NCBI GenBank assembly: GCA_934402395.1
Contig: CAKRTQ010000018.1
Span: 1 to 46,594, forward strand
DNA length: 46,594 bases
Direction of reading: 5' to 3'
Origin: an uncultured Eubacteriales bacterium
GTDB taxonomy: Bacteria > Bacillota > Clostridia > Oscillospirales > CAG-272
The notes under the pieces were generated by a model, which did no database searches, was not told the DNA's origin, and saw only the letters and a program-made list of their open reading frames with translations. The position numbers and the translations under genes were made by a program. Positions 1-7,457 of this stretch are shown here, piece after piece (the first letter of the stretch is position 1; each line of letters starts with the position of its first letter).

Positions 1-27
1 GCAGCCGCTCTCGCGGACAGCTTTCAT

Positions 28-56
28 ATTATACCTCATTCATCCCCCTTTGTCAA
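28..56 (-). promoter_or_regulatory. Consensus sigma-A promoter reading out of the left edge
   Basis: Read on the minus strand, a perfect TTGACA (51-56) and a perfect TATAAT (28-33) are separated by exactly 17 bases. Transcription would start near position 20 and run left out of the window, so a divergent gene must lie just beyond the edge. An ATG at 25-27 abuts the -10 box and would precede the transcription start, so it is not taken as a start codon. Confidence 0.7.
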
Positions 57-184
57 TACCTTTTCTCAACTTTTTTTCGGTTTTTTTCGGGTTTTCGGAA
101 TTATTTTTTTTGGGAATATCCAATATTGCCCAATTAGTCCATGATGTCAGTGTTCGGGACGCTGCCGGGGCTGCAAATTTCCTA

Positions 185-213
185 TTGATTTTTTTTGCGC
201 GATGCGATATAAT
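185..213 (+). promoter_or_regulatory. Sigma-A promoter of the PfkB kinase gene
   Basis: TTGATT (185-190) and TATAAT (208-213) have a 17-base spacer, 72 bases before the chosen start codon at 286. The 57-184 stretch between the two divergent promoters is T-rich and shows no gene or clear operator. Confidence 0.7.
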
Positions 214-285
214 TATATCAATAAGATAAAATTCCTTTTTTTCGCGCTCAAAAAATATCTTTTCAGCACAGAAAGGACGCAAAAA

Positions 286-1224
286 ATGATCAAAAAAAGA
301 ATCCTGACCGTCAGCAGTGCCAACATGGACTTTGTTATGAACGTCACACGCGTTCCCAATGCGGGCGAGACGCTGCTTGACAACGGCACTTTTCGTTTTG
401 TTCCGGGCGGCAAGGGGGCGAATGCCGCCGTTACCGTCGGTCGGCTTGGCGGAGACAGTGTTTTCTGCACCCGGCTCGGCAACGACCGCAACGGCGCGGA
501 GCTTCGCGCTATCTACGCCCGCGAGGGCATTGACTGCCGCTTTATTGTAACCGACCCTGCACGCGCGACCGGTCTTGCCGCGATAGCGGTCGAACCGTCG
601 GGACAGAACCGCATTACGGTTTTTCCCGGCGCAAACACGGCAATATGCAAGGATGACATCGAAAGCGCAATGCTTTGCCGTCCCGATGCGCTTTTTATGC
701 AGCTTGAAATCTCCCCCGATGCTGTCGTATACGCTGCGCGCTATGCCGCAGAGCGTGACATTCCCGTTTTTATCGACGCAGGTCCCGCCCTGCCGGATTT
801 TCCGTTTGAAAAGCTGCCGCGCCTTGAGGTCTTCTCCCCCAACGAGACAGAGACCGAGGCGTACACCGGCATTGTGCCGTCATCTCCCGATGCCTGTCTG
901 CGCGCGGCGACAGCCCTCTCGCGCATAGTGGACGCTCACTATTACGTCATCAAGCTTGGCAGCCGCGGAGCCTACATATACGACGGCAAATATTATTTCT
1001 GCCTTCCCGCCTACGACGTCAAAGCCGTTGACACCACTGCGGCGGGCGATGCGTTCACATCGGCGCTGACGCTCGAGTACCTCCGCTGCGGCGATATTGA
1101 ACGCGCGGGAAAATACGCAAACCTCGTCGGCGCCATGACAGTCGGGCGCGCCGGCGCGCTGCCGTCGATCCCCACTGCGGCGGAGCTTGAAAAATTCATG
1201 AAAACATACGGATTAAATATCTGA
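286..1224 (+). CDS. PfkB-family sugar kinase, ribokinase-like
   Basis: A 312-residue cytosolic kinase that probably phosphorylates a free sugar (ribose or a relative) with ATP. The N-terminal PfkB signature reads GGKGANAAVTVGRLGG, and the C-terminal signature DTTAAGDAF carries the catalytic Asp in the place of the usual DTxGAGD. The length is normal for ribokinase. The frame is open from 202, but the ATG at 286 is chosen because GAAAGGA lies just before it, at normal spacing, and because the upstream residues fall outside the family. A consensus sigma-A promoter lies upstream. The next gene, a sulfatase, follows after about 110 bases in the same direction, so the two could be co-transcribed. 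The substrate cannot be read from the sequence; a nucleoside or other pentose is possible. No frameshift or missing motif was seen. Confidence 0.85.
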   Translation: MIKKRILTVSSANMDFVMNVTRVPNAGETLLDNGTFRFVPGGKGANAAVTVGRLGGDSVFCTRLGNDRNGAELRAIYAREGIDCRFIVTDPARATGLAAIAVEPSGQNRITVFPGANTAICKDDIESAMLCRPDALFMQLEISPDAVVYAARYAAERDIPVFIDAGPALPDFPFEKLPRLEVFSPNETETEAYTGIVPSSPDACLRAATALSRIVDAHYYVIKLGSRGAYIYDGKYYFCLPAYDVKAVDTTAAGDAFTSALTLEYLRCGDIERAGKYANLVGAMTVGRAGALPSIPTAAELEKFMKTYGLNI

Positions 1225-1332
1225 AAAACCGCCCGGAATGCAGGAAACCTTCATTATATATTATATATACGAGATATGCGGCTGATTTTTCGCCTTCCGG
1301 CAGGCTACATTTTTTCACGGAGGAACACACAA

Positions 1333-2778
1333 TTGAAGCACATTCTGATCCTTATGACAGACCAACTTCGTCCCGATGCGCTCGGCGCATACGGCAATCC
1401 ATACGTACAGACGCCGGCGCTTGACGCGCTTGCCGCCGAGTCGGTGATATTCGACCGCGCTGTGACGCCGTCTCCCGTCTGCGTTCCCGCACGTCTCTCG
1501 CTGCTTTCGGGACAGTATGCCAACCGCCACGGCAACAGCAACAACAATCCCGGTCTCTCATACCGCGGGCGCGGCTTTTACGCCATGCTCAGCGAGGCGG
1601 GAATGAATTCCTGCTGCGTCGGCAAAATGCATCATGTATGGGACCGTTACGGTTCTCTCGGTTTTGACCGCCGCGACACGCAGGAGGAACTTTCTCATCC
1701 CAAGGACGACTACACAAAATATATTGAAGAAAATTACCCTTACGTTTTTGACTACAACGGTCAGCGCAGCGAGATGTACTATGTACCGCAGGTCTCGCAG
1801 CTCCCCGCCGAGGCGCACCCTACGCAGTGGATAGGCGACCGCTCGGTCGAATTCATTGAAAAATGCGCCCCCGAAAAGCCGGTCTTCCTTATGTCCTCTT
1901 TTATTCATCCGCATCCGCCGTTCTGCCCGCCTGCGCCGTGGAACAAGCTTTACCGATCGGACGAGCTGCCGGCGCCGTTTATTCCCGACGAAACAGCCGG
2001 CCTCAAGCCGCTTCTGCACAAGACATTTGACACAGACCGCCTCGGAATATCCCCTCTTGACGCGCTGAAGCTGAAAAACTTCTACTATGCGTGCGTCTCT
2101 TTTGTTGACTACCAGATATCCCGCATTCTCGATGCGCTTCGCCGACGCGGGATGTATGACGACACTGTGATACTTTTCACCTCCGACCACGGCGAATGCC
2201 TCGGCGACTACCGCAACATGGGCAAGCGGACCATGCTTTCATCCGCATCGGCGATCCCCTTCATGCTGCGTGTTCCCGGAATGCCCGCCGGAAGACGCTC
2301 CGACCCCGTTTCTCTCGTTGATGTTGCGCCGACGCTTCTCTCCCTTGCTGGCGTTGACTACGATCCCGCCGAATTTGACGGCGTTGATATTTTCCGCGGC
2401 AATCACGATGTGGTCTACTCACAGTACAACTGCCACGAAAAGGGCGTTTACATGGCTGCCGGCGAGACCGACAAGCTGATATGGCACGGTCCGCGCCGCC
2501 AATACTACTATTTCGACCGTTCTCCCGAGGCGCACGATCTTTACTCCGAGCTTTGCGGCACCGAGCGGGTGCGCTATCTCAAGGCAAAGCTCGATGCCTA
2601 TGTTGCGGCTGACACCGGAACTCCGGATGCGCCCGCTTCCGGAGAGTCCTCGGGCTGGCGTCCGCCCTTCGGCGTATCGCGTATGGATCACACCGCGCGC
2701 CGCGTCGAAGAAGCCGCGCGTATTCCCGACGGCTACAGGATCGATCTCCGCCGTCCCAGCGACAAAGAGATTTTTTAG
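1333..2778 (+). CDS. Cysteine-type sulfatase
   Basis: A 481-residue type I sulfatase of the alkaline-phosphatase superfamily, which removes sulfate esters from organic substrates such as sulfated sugars. The N-terminal metal-binding region reads ILILMTDQLRPDALGAYG. The sulfatase signature is CVPAR with Cys50 as the residue converted to formylglycine. Because it is Cys and not Ser, and the host looks anaerobic, a radical-SAM maturase (anSME) would be needed; none is in this window. FTSDHGECLGD is the second metal site. A TTG start at 1333 is chosen over the ATG at 1276 because GGAGG (1319-1323) is 9 bases ahead of it and the family begins here. No signal peptide is seen, so the enzyme is probably cytoplasmic. 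The stop codon TAG lies in a T-run that is the outer edge of a CTCGGG repeat. Confidence 0.9.
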   Translation: MKHILILMTDQLRPDALGAYGNPYVQTPALDALAAESVIFDRAVTPSPVCVPARLSLLSGQYANRHGNSNNNPGLSYRGRGFYAMLSEAGMNSCCVGKMHHVWDRYGSLGFDRRDTQEELSHPKDDYTKYIEENYPYVFDYNGQRSEMYYVPQVSQLPAEAHPTQWIGDRSVEFIEKCAPEKPVFLMSSFIHPHPPFCPPAPWNKLYRSDELPAPFIPDETAGLKPLLHKTFDTDRLGISPLDALKLKNFYYACVSFVDYQISRILDALRRRGMYDDTVILFTSDHGECLGDYRNMGKRTMLSSASAIPFMLRVPGMPAGRRSDPVSLVDVAPTLLSLAGVDYDPAEFDGVDIFRGNHDVVYSQYNCHEKGVYMAAGETDKLIWHGPRRQYYYFDRSPEAHDLYSELCGTERVRYLKAKLDAYVAADTGTPDAPASGESSGWRPPFGVSRMDHTARRVEEAARIPDGYRIDLRRPSDKEIF

Positions 2779-2779
2779 A

Positions 2780-2876
2780 CTCGGGTGGCGTTTGTACAGA
2801 TTTTTAGCTTCATACCCCGATGGTGAAGAAGATCAGATTCGTATCTTCCTGCCGCCGGATAGTTTCATCTGAACAT
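2780..2876 (+). repeat. CTCGGG element copy 1, short form, forward
   Basis: A 97-base copy that begins CTCGGGTGGCGTTTG and ends near TTTCATCTGAACAT. It starts one base after the sulfatase stop codon. Its middle holds GAAGAT and ATCTTC as a 6-bp hairpin. Near-identical copies occur at 3343, 3452, 9716, 10047, 16004, 37142 and 41934. Confidence 0.85.
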
Positions 2877-2939
2877 GGGGATTTAGACACGCATATGTTT
2901 GGAGGGGAACGCAAACAGTAAAACGTTGAATTCCTCGCC

Positions 2940-2965
2940 TATCTTCCTGCCGCCATTTAGTTACA
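2940..2965 (+). repeat. CTCGGG element fragment (inner end)
   Basis: Twenty-six bases matching only the inner end of the element (ATCTTCCTGCCGCCATTTAG followed by TTACA). It has no CTCGGG end of its own and is probably a relic of a nested insertion. Confidence 0.6.
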
Positions 2966-2992
2966 GAGGGGAAATAACAACTTAGATTGTAT

Positions 2993-3023
2993 AAAAAATG
3001 CCGGGATACTACCCGGCATTTTT
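2993..3023 (+). terminator. Intrinsic terminator
   Basis: ATGCCGGG (2998-3005) pairs with CCCGGCAT (3012-3019) around a 6-base loop. An A-run precedes the stem and a T-run follows it, so it can work in both directions. It probably ends the sulfatase transcript. Confidence 0.7.
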
Positions 3024-3025
3024 AA

Positions 3026-3060
3026 GGAGCTGTAAAAAACACTGAGTTTTTAACAGCTCC
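3026..3060. terminator. Near-palindromic terminator, A-run/T-run stem
   Basis: GGAGCTGTAAAAAAC and GTTTTTAACAGCTCC form a long near-palindromic stem, 3 bases after the preceding terminator. The same two-hairpin pair recurs at 44051-44115, also downstream of a sulfatase gene. Confidence 0.65.
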
Positions 3061-3141
3061 TCGCTTTTTATTCCGACATACCGAGGAATGATAAGACCCT
3101 TTTGGTCGAGCCGCTACGCGTCTTGACCCGAATGCAGCTGA

Positions 3142-3331
3142 ATAATTGAAAATATTCTGATGAAACTATCCGGAGATAGGAAGTATGGATACGATCTTGC
3201 CTGCTTTCAGGTTTAGCCGTGCTGCGGCACGGCTAAACGCGGCGGGGCAACCGTACTAAAGCATCTATATGACTTTATTCCCCGCCTACCATCGGGGTAT
3301 GCAGTCCAGAATCTGTACAAACGTTACTGAA
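3142..3331 (-). repeat. CTCGGG element copy 2, long form, reverse
   Basis: Reverse-oriented long form. Between the inner end (ATTCTGATGAAACTATCCGG) and the outer end it carries an extra module: a perfect hairpin TTTAGCCGTG/CACGGCTAAA, then GCGGCGGGGCAACCGTACT and TTCCCCGCCTAC. The same module is at 15801-15994 and, in forward orientation, at 46475 onward. The outer end is degenerate here (ACGTTACTGAAG). Confidence 0.8.
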
Positions 3332-3342
3332 GCCACCTCCCC

Positions 3343-3438
3343 ATATTCTGATGTAACTAAATGGCGGCAGGAAGATACAAATCTGATCTTCTTCATTCTC
3401 GGGGTATGCGGTTCAGAATCTGTACAAACGTCACCCGA
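3343..3438 (-). repeat. CTCGGG element copy 3, short form, reverse
   Basis: A short reverse copy directly following copy 2, with outer end GTCACCCGAA. Copies 2 to 4 lie head to tail, which suggests serial insertion into the same gap. Confidence 0.8.
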
Positions 3439-3451
3439 AATTAAAAAGTCC

Positions 3452-3575
3452 ATGTTCTGATGTAACTAAATGGCGGCAGAAAGACACGGATCTGCTCTTC
3501 TTCATTCTCGGGGTATGAAGCTAAAAATCTGTACAAACGTTACCCGAGCTTAAAAAACGTTACCCGAGCTTAATG
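3452..3575 (-). repeat. CTCGGG element copy 4, short form, with tandem outer end
   Basis: A short reverse copy whose outer 20 bases (AACGTTACCCGAGCTTAAAA) are repeated in tandem at a 20-base period (3536-3575). The second unit supplies the TAA stop codon of the aldolase gene read on the minus strand. Confidence 0.8.
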
Positions 3576-4340
3576 AAAAGAGCGCATGGTGGCGAGGTTG
3601 TAGCGCGCACCGCGCATGATGTAATCATAATCGGTTCCCGTTGAAATGATGTTTATACCGAGGTCGTGCCAGAACTCCGTGACCTCGCTCTCGGTCGAAC
3701 CCGTGGATACGCCAACCGGCTTGCCCGCATTCTTTATTATTGAGATCGCACGGCGTATCAGGCTCTGCGTTTTTTCGCCGAACACGTGATTGAGCTCGCC
3801 GATCGAGCCGGAAAGATCGCACGGTCCGAAGAAGAAACCGTCAATATACGGATTTTTTACTATCTCGGGCAGATTTCCGACCGCCTCAGCCGTTTCTATC
3901 TGCACAAAGCGGCAGGTTTTGGCGTTTGCCTCGGCTATGTATGCGTCCATATCGTCAATTCCGTAGCTGACCGCGCGCAGCGGGCCGAAGCCGCGCCTGC
4001 CCTCGGGCGGATACATACAGAATTCCATTGCCGCGCGCGCCTCTTCGGCGGTGTTTATCATCGGAAAAAGTATCCCATCGGGTCCCATTTCCATAACGCG
4101 CTTTACGTGGTTGTAATCGTTCATCGATACACGCACGATGGCGGGAGTGCCGCCGGCGTTGACAGCCGTAAGGTGCTGGCGCAGATTTGTGTATGACATT
4201 TCTGAATGTTCGGTGTCGATCCATATAAAATCATAGCCGAGCCTGCCGAGTATCTCGCTCACTATGCTGTCGGTCATGGAAATATGCGTTCCCACGAGAT
4301 TCTGACTGAGTTTGTCTTTCAAATAGCTTGTGTGTATCAT
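3570..4340 (-). CDS. HpcH/HpaI-family aldolase
   Basis: A 256-residue class II pyruvate-type aldolase, expected to cleave a 2-keto-3-deoxy or 4-hydroxy-2-oxo acid into pyruvate and an aldehyde with a divalent metal. Visible motifs are IDTEH (catalytic His region), QIETAEAV (metal-binding Glu) and GPCDLS (metal-binding Asp). The start is the ATG at 4340, because GGAGG lies 7 bases upstream on the minus strand; the open frame extends 11 residues further but with no ribosome site. The gene is divergent from the sialidase-operon genes, and a 17-bp inverted repeat sits between the two promoters, suggesting shared control. Its stop codon overlaps a CTCGGG element. The exact substrate is not evident; a deoxy sugar acid would fit the neighbourhood. 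Confidence 0.85.
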   Translation of the reverse strand: MIHTSYLKDKLSQNLVGTHISMTDSIVSEILGRLGYDFIWIDTEHSEMSYTNLRQHLTAVNAGGTPAIVRVSMNDYNHVKRVMEMGPDGILFPMINTAEEARAAMEFCMYPPEGRRGFGPLRAVSYGIDDMDAYIAEANAKTCRFVQIETAEAVGNLPEIVKNPYIDGFFFGPCDLSGSIGELNHVFGEKTQSLIRRAISIIKNAGKPVGVSTGSTESEVTEFWHDLGINIISTGTDYDYIMRGARYNLATMRSFH

Positions 4341-4399
4341 CGGAATGCCTCCGGTATCCTGTGTTTTTTGCAAAAAAAGCGTCTTTTTGCTTCAGTAAT

Positions 4400-4429
4400 A
4401 TTATAACACTCCCCCGTACATTTGAAGAA
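4400..4429 (-). promoter_or_regulatory. Possible promoter of the aldolase gene
   Basis: A perfect TATAAT on the minus strand (4400-4405) lies 60 bases before the aldolase start. The -35 side is weak (TTCTTC at 4424-4429, 18-base spacer), which would suit an activated promoter. Confidence 0.45.
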
Positions 4430-4448
4430 ACAAACTCACATTATGAGA

Positions 4449-4503
4449 AAACAATATCACAAATCGGCACAGAAGTCCGCCGCCGGGATTTGTGATATTG
4501 TTT
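4449..4503. promoter_or_regulatory. 17-bp perfect inverted repeat between divergent promoters
   Basis: AAACAATATCACAAATC (4449-4465) is repeated exactly in reverse complement at 4487-4503, with 21 bases between the arms. It lies upstream of both the aldolase and the sialidase-operon promoters, where a shared operator would be expected. A terminator is unlikely because no gene ends here. No regulator gene is adjacent in the window. Confidence 0.6.
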
Positions 4504-4524
4504 CTTCCGATTGTGCTTTTTTTA

Positions 4525-4553
4525 TACTCACAGAACCCCTCCTATGATATAAT
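4525..4553 (+). promoter_or_regulatory. Possible promoter of the sialidase operon
   Basis: TATAAT at 4548-4553, 27 bases before the start codon, with a poor -35 (TACTCA, 17-base spacer). The weak -35 next to the inverted repeat suggests regulator-dependent transcription. Confidence 0.45.
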
Positions 4554-4580
4554 AAAACCGATACCGAAAGGAGCAACTCA

Positions 4581-5807
4581 ATGAGGACATATTTTACAAA
4601 GGATAACATAGATCCGGACAAGGATGTAGCACTGCTGCCGCCGGATTTTCTTCACTATGAAGACCATCCCGAGGAATGCTTTGACCGCCACAACCGCCGC
4701 TGGCAGAGCGCGGCTACCATAGCCAAGGTCGCCTCGGGCAGACTGTTTGCCGCTTACAGCGGCGGCGGCGTTGACGAAGGACCCAACAACTACAACTGCA
4801 TTTCATACAGCGATGACGACGGGCTGACATGGCGCAACGACTACGTGATAATCGACCACCCGAAGATCGTCCGTATGCACGAGCCCATTCTCTGGGTGGA
4901 TCCGGCAGGCACGCTCTGGCACTTCTGGGCGCAGTCATACGTGTACTGGGACGGACGCGGCGGCGTATGGGCTTCAAAATGCCTTAACCCCGACAGCGAT
5001 ATGCCGCGCTGGAGCGAGCCGCGCCGCCTTGCGGACGGCGTTATGGCGTGCAAACCGATAGTGCGGAATGACGGCGCATGGCTTTTCCCTATTTCGATAT
5101 GGCACAATTTTGTCACGCGCTTCTGCTCGATGCCGGAATTTGAAAAATCGAATGTATATATTTCGACCGACAACGGCGAAACACTGAACTATCTCGGCAG
5201 CGCATATCATCCCGACACCACATTTGACGAAAACTGCATATGCCAGCGCGCCGACGGCAGCATTCTGATGCTCATGCGCCTCTCGGACGGCATCGCCTAC
5301 TCCGAGTCCAACGATGGCGGCGCGACATGGACCAAAGCGGAACGCTATTGCGTGCCCAGTCCCTCGGCAAGAATGTACCTCGGCAAGCTGCCGACGGGCG
5401 AATTCATTCTCATCCACAATTACAATTTCTCCGGACGGAACAACATGGCTGTCATGCTGTCTCACGACGAGGGACGCTCATACGACGAGGTGCTGATGCT
5501 TGACGAACGGTCGTCGGTGGCGTATCCCGACGCCTTTGTGGACAATGACGGCAAGGTCTACGCCGTATACGACCGGGAACGCTACGGCGACAAGGAGATA
5601 CAGCTTGCCGTTTTCCGCCGCGAGGACATAGCGGCGGGCGAGTGCATCACTCCCGGCGCACGCATAAAGGGCGTGGTGTGCAAATCCTACGGCGCGCGCC
5701 GCACAGCGGAGGAACGGCAGGCGGGCACGCTCTGGCCGCGCAAATTCTGTGACCCTCTCCGCCCGCCCACAACGCAGCTCGACCAGTACTTCAAGTCGTT
5801 TGTGTGA
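4581..5807 (+). CDS. BNR/Asp-box sialidase-superfamily protein
   Basis: A 408-residue protein with the beta-propeller pattern of the sialidase superfamily. Asp-box type repeats are visible as SYSDDDGLTW, YISTDNGETL, YSESNDGGATW and LSHDEGRSY. Members hydrolyse glycosidic bonds or bind sugars, and some are true exo-sialidases. The FRIP motif of classical sialidases is not seen and there is no signal peptide, so neither sialic acid specificity nor export is assured; a cytoplasmic glycosidase on imported oligosaccharides is an alternative. AGGAG lies 8 bases before the ATG. It is the first gene of a tight operon with the EEP lipoprotein (9-base gap), the FGGY kinase and the AraD-type epimerase. 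Confidence 0.75.
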   Translation: MRTYFTKDNIDPDKDVALLPPDFLHYEDHPEECFDRHNRRWQSAATIAKVASGRLFAAYSGGGVDEGPNNYNCISYSDDDGLTWRNDYVIIDHPKIVRMHEPILWVDPAGTLWHFWAQSYVYWDGRGGVWASKCLNPDSDMPRWSEPRRLADGVMACKPIVRNDGAWLFPISIWHNFVTRFCSMPEFEKSNVYISTDNGETLNYLGSAYHPDTTFDENCICQRADGSILMLMRLSDGIAYSESNDGGATWTKAERYCVPSPSARMYLGKLPTGEFILIHNYNFSGRNNMAVMLSHDEGRSYDEVLMLDERSSVAYPDAFVDNDGKVYAVYDRERYGDKEIQLAVFRREDIAAGECITPGARIKGVVCKSYGARRTAEERQAGTLWPRKFCDPLRPPTTQLDQYFKSFV

Positions 5808-5816
5808 TCTTTCGTC

Positions 5817-7445
5817 ATGAAAAAAAGGATCCTTATATTTGCCCTTCTTGCGGCGGTGGCAATGCTCGCCGGATCATGCAGCCCGGCGGACGGAGCAGAC
5901 GACGGCAGTACAGCAGCGCCGCCCGAAACGGTGACGTTCACACGCGGCGGCAGCGGCGGATATGTCATCGTGACCGGCACGGATGCCACTGCGCGCGAGC
6001 GCGAAGCGGCTGCAATGCTTGCCGATGCCTTCCGGCTGAAGCTTGACGCCGAACCGGAGCTTGTGACAGACAGCACAGCTGCCGTTTCTCACGAAATAGT
6101 TGTCGGCAGAACAGCCCGCGGGGACGGCGGACTCTTCGACAGCTCCGCGCACCGCAACGACGACTGGTATGTCGGTCTTAAGGACGGAAAAATATACATT
6201 CTCGGCGGCAGCGACACAGCCGTGTACAACGCTGCGGAAGCCTTCGTCTCCAAATATCTCGCATCGGCGCACGACGGACTTACCGTAAGCGCGGATGACG
6301 CGCTCGGATATTCGCGATCATATCCCATATCATCCGTAACGCTCAACGGCACGGAAATGCGCCGGATAAACATCGGCTGCGCCGCCGGCGGCAGCTATAT
6401 CAAGGAAGCGGCGGGCGTTCTCGCCTCCGCAATATCGGAAAAATACGGCTATACCGCCGCACTTGCCGACAGCGGAGAGGGCGAGCTGCTTCTTACAACC
6501 ATCGTGGCATCTCCCGAATACGCGTCAACCCTCGGCGACAGTGCCGCACGGCTGACCGCAATATCCGGCAAAGCCGTGCTTGTGGCGCGCGACATCGGCT
6601 CTCTTGCATCGGCAACGGTAAAGCTGGCTGAGTGGCTCGGCAGCACCGGAACGATTGAAATAAAGGAAGGCGAAACGGCTTTTTCCTACGTTCCCGGCGA
6701 TACGCTGCGTCTTATGAGCTTCAATATTCTCGGCAACACCGATATCGCAAAGCGGCGCAGTGCCGTTTTGTGGGTGATAGCCAAAAATTCGCCCGATGTT
6801 TTCGGCATTCAGGAAGGAAAGAGCGACTGGCTCATCTACCTTGGCGCAAAGCTTGACGGCGTTTACGCCTCGGTCGGAAAAAGCAGCGCGGAGGGCGGCT
6901 CGGCTGATACCTACGACAATATCTATTACCGCACCGACCGCCTTGAGCTTGTCACATGGGATACAGTGTGGCTTTCCGACACGCCCGCCGTTGCAGGCTC
7001 GAAATTCGGCGAATCCAAACGGGTGAGGATCGCCACATACGCGCGGCTTCGCGACAGACTGACAGGGAACGAAACTGTCGTTATAAACACCCACCTCGAC
7101 AACGGCTCGTCGGCTGCGCGGGTAAAGCAGGCGGGCGTTCTGCTCGACCTTGCCTCGCAATTCGACTGTCCGGTCGCTGTTTGCGGCGACTTCAATTCGG
7201 ATATGACCTCGGCTGTTTATGACAAAATGACCGGCAAGCTTTCCGATTCGCGCACCGATGCCGCCTCGCGCGACTCATACCCGACCTTCAACCGTCTCGG
7301 CGAAGGAATGGGCACGGTGCTTGACTACATTTTCTTCTCAAAAGGAACAGAGATCATAAGCTACCGCGTTTCGACCGCTCTTTACGGCGGAAAGGTCTAT
7401 CCTTCCGACCACAACGCGATAACGGCTGAATTCCGTTTGAAATAA
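5817..7445 (+). CDS. Lipoprotein with C-terminal endonuclease/exonuclease/phosphatase domain
   Basis: A 542-residue surface lipoprotein. Residues 1-21 are a signal peptide ending in the lipobox LAGSC. Residues about 40-170 look like the alpha/beta accessory domain found ahead of alpha-glucuronidases and hexosaminidases (inference from pattern). From about residue 297 comes an EEP (exonuclease-endonuclease-phosphatase) domain: LRLMSFNIL, FGIQEGKSDW, INTHLDNGS, CGDFNSD, LDYIFFS and SDHNAITAEF, a complete set of metal and catalytic motifs. It likely hydrolyses a phosphodiester or phosphoester outside the membrane; DNA, nucleotide, phospholipid or phosphorylated glycan are all possible. There is no clear ribosome site, so translation may be coupled to the gene 9 bases upstream. 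Confidence 0.8.
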   Translation: MKKRILIFALLAAVAMLAGSCSPADGADDGSTAAPPETVTFTRGGSGGYVIVTGTDATAREREAAAMLADAFRLKLDAEPELVTDSTAAVSHEIVVGRTARGDGGLFDSSAHRNDDWYVGLKDGKIYILGGSDTAVYNAAEAFVSKYLASAHDGLTVSADDALGYSRSYPISSVTLNGTEMRRINIGCAAGGSYIKEAAGVLASAISEKYGYTAALADSGEGELLLTTIVASPEYASTLGDSAARLTAISGKAVLVARDIGSLASATVKLAEWLGSTGTIEIKEGETAFSYVPGDTLRLMSFNILGNTDIAKRRSAVLWVIAKNSPDVFGIQEGKSDWLIYLGAKLDGVYASVGKSSAEGGSADTYDNIYYRTDRLELVTWDTVWLSDTPAVAGSKFGESKRVRIATYARLRDRLTGNETVVINTHLDNGSSAARVKQAGVLLDLASQFDCPVAVCGDFNSDMTSAVYDKMTGKLSDSRTDAASRDSYPTFNRLGEGMGTVLDYIFFSKGTEIISYRVSTALYGGKVYPSDHNAITAEFRLK

Positions 7446-7457
7446 GAGGGCGCAGAT

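Noticed and set aside
25..27. ATG directly after the minus-strand -10 box
   Set aside because: It would lie upstream of the expected transcription start, so the real start of the leftward gene is outside the window.
40..282. 80-residue minus-strand frame at the left edge
   Set aside because: It runs over two divergent promoters and T-runs, with no motif; noncoding.
3269..3460. Open frame sharing the peptide FILGVC, SES and QTSPE with frames at 10006 and 16038
   Set aside because: The frame is translated repeat element. Other copies (3452, 37142) have in-frame stops at the same place, so it is not a conserved protein.
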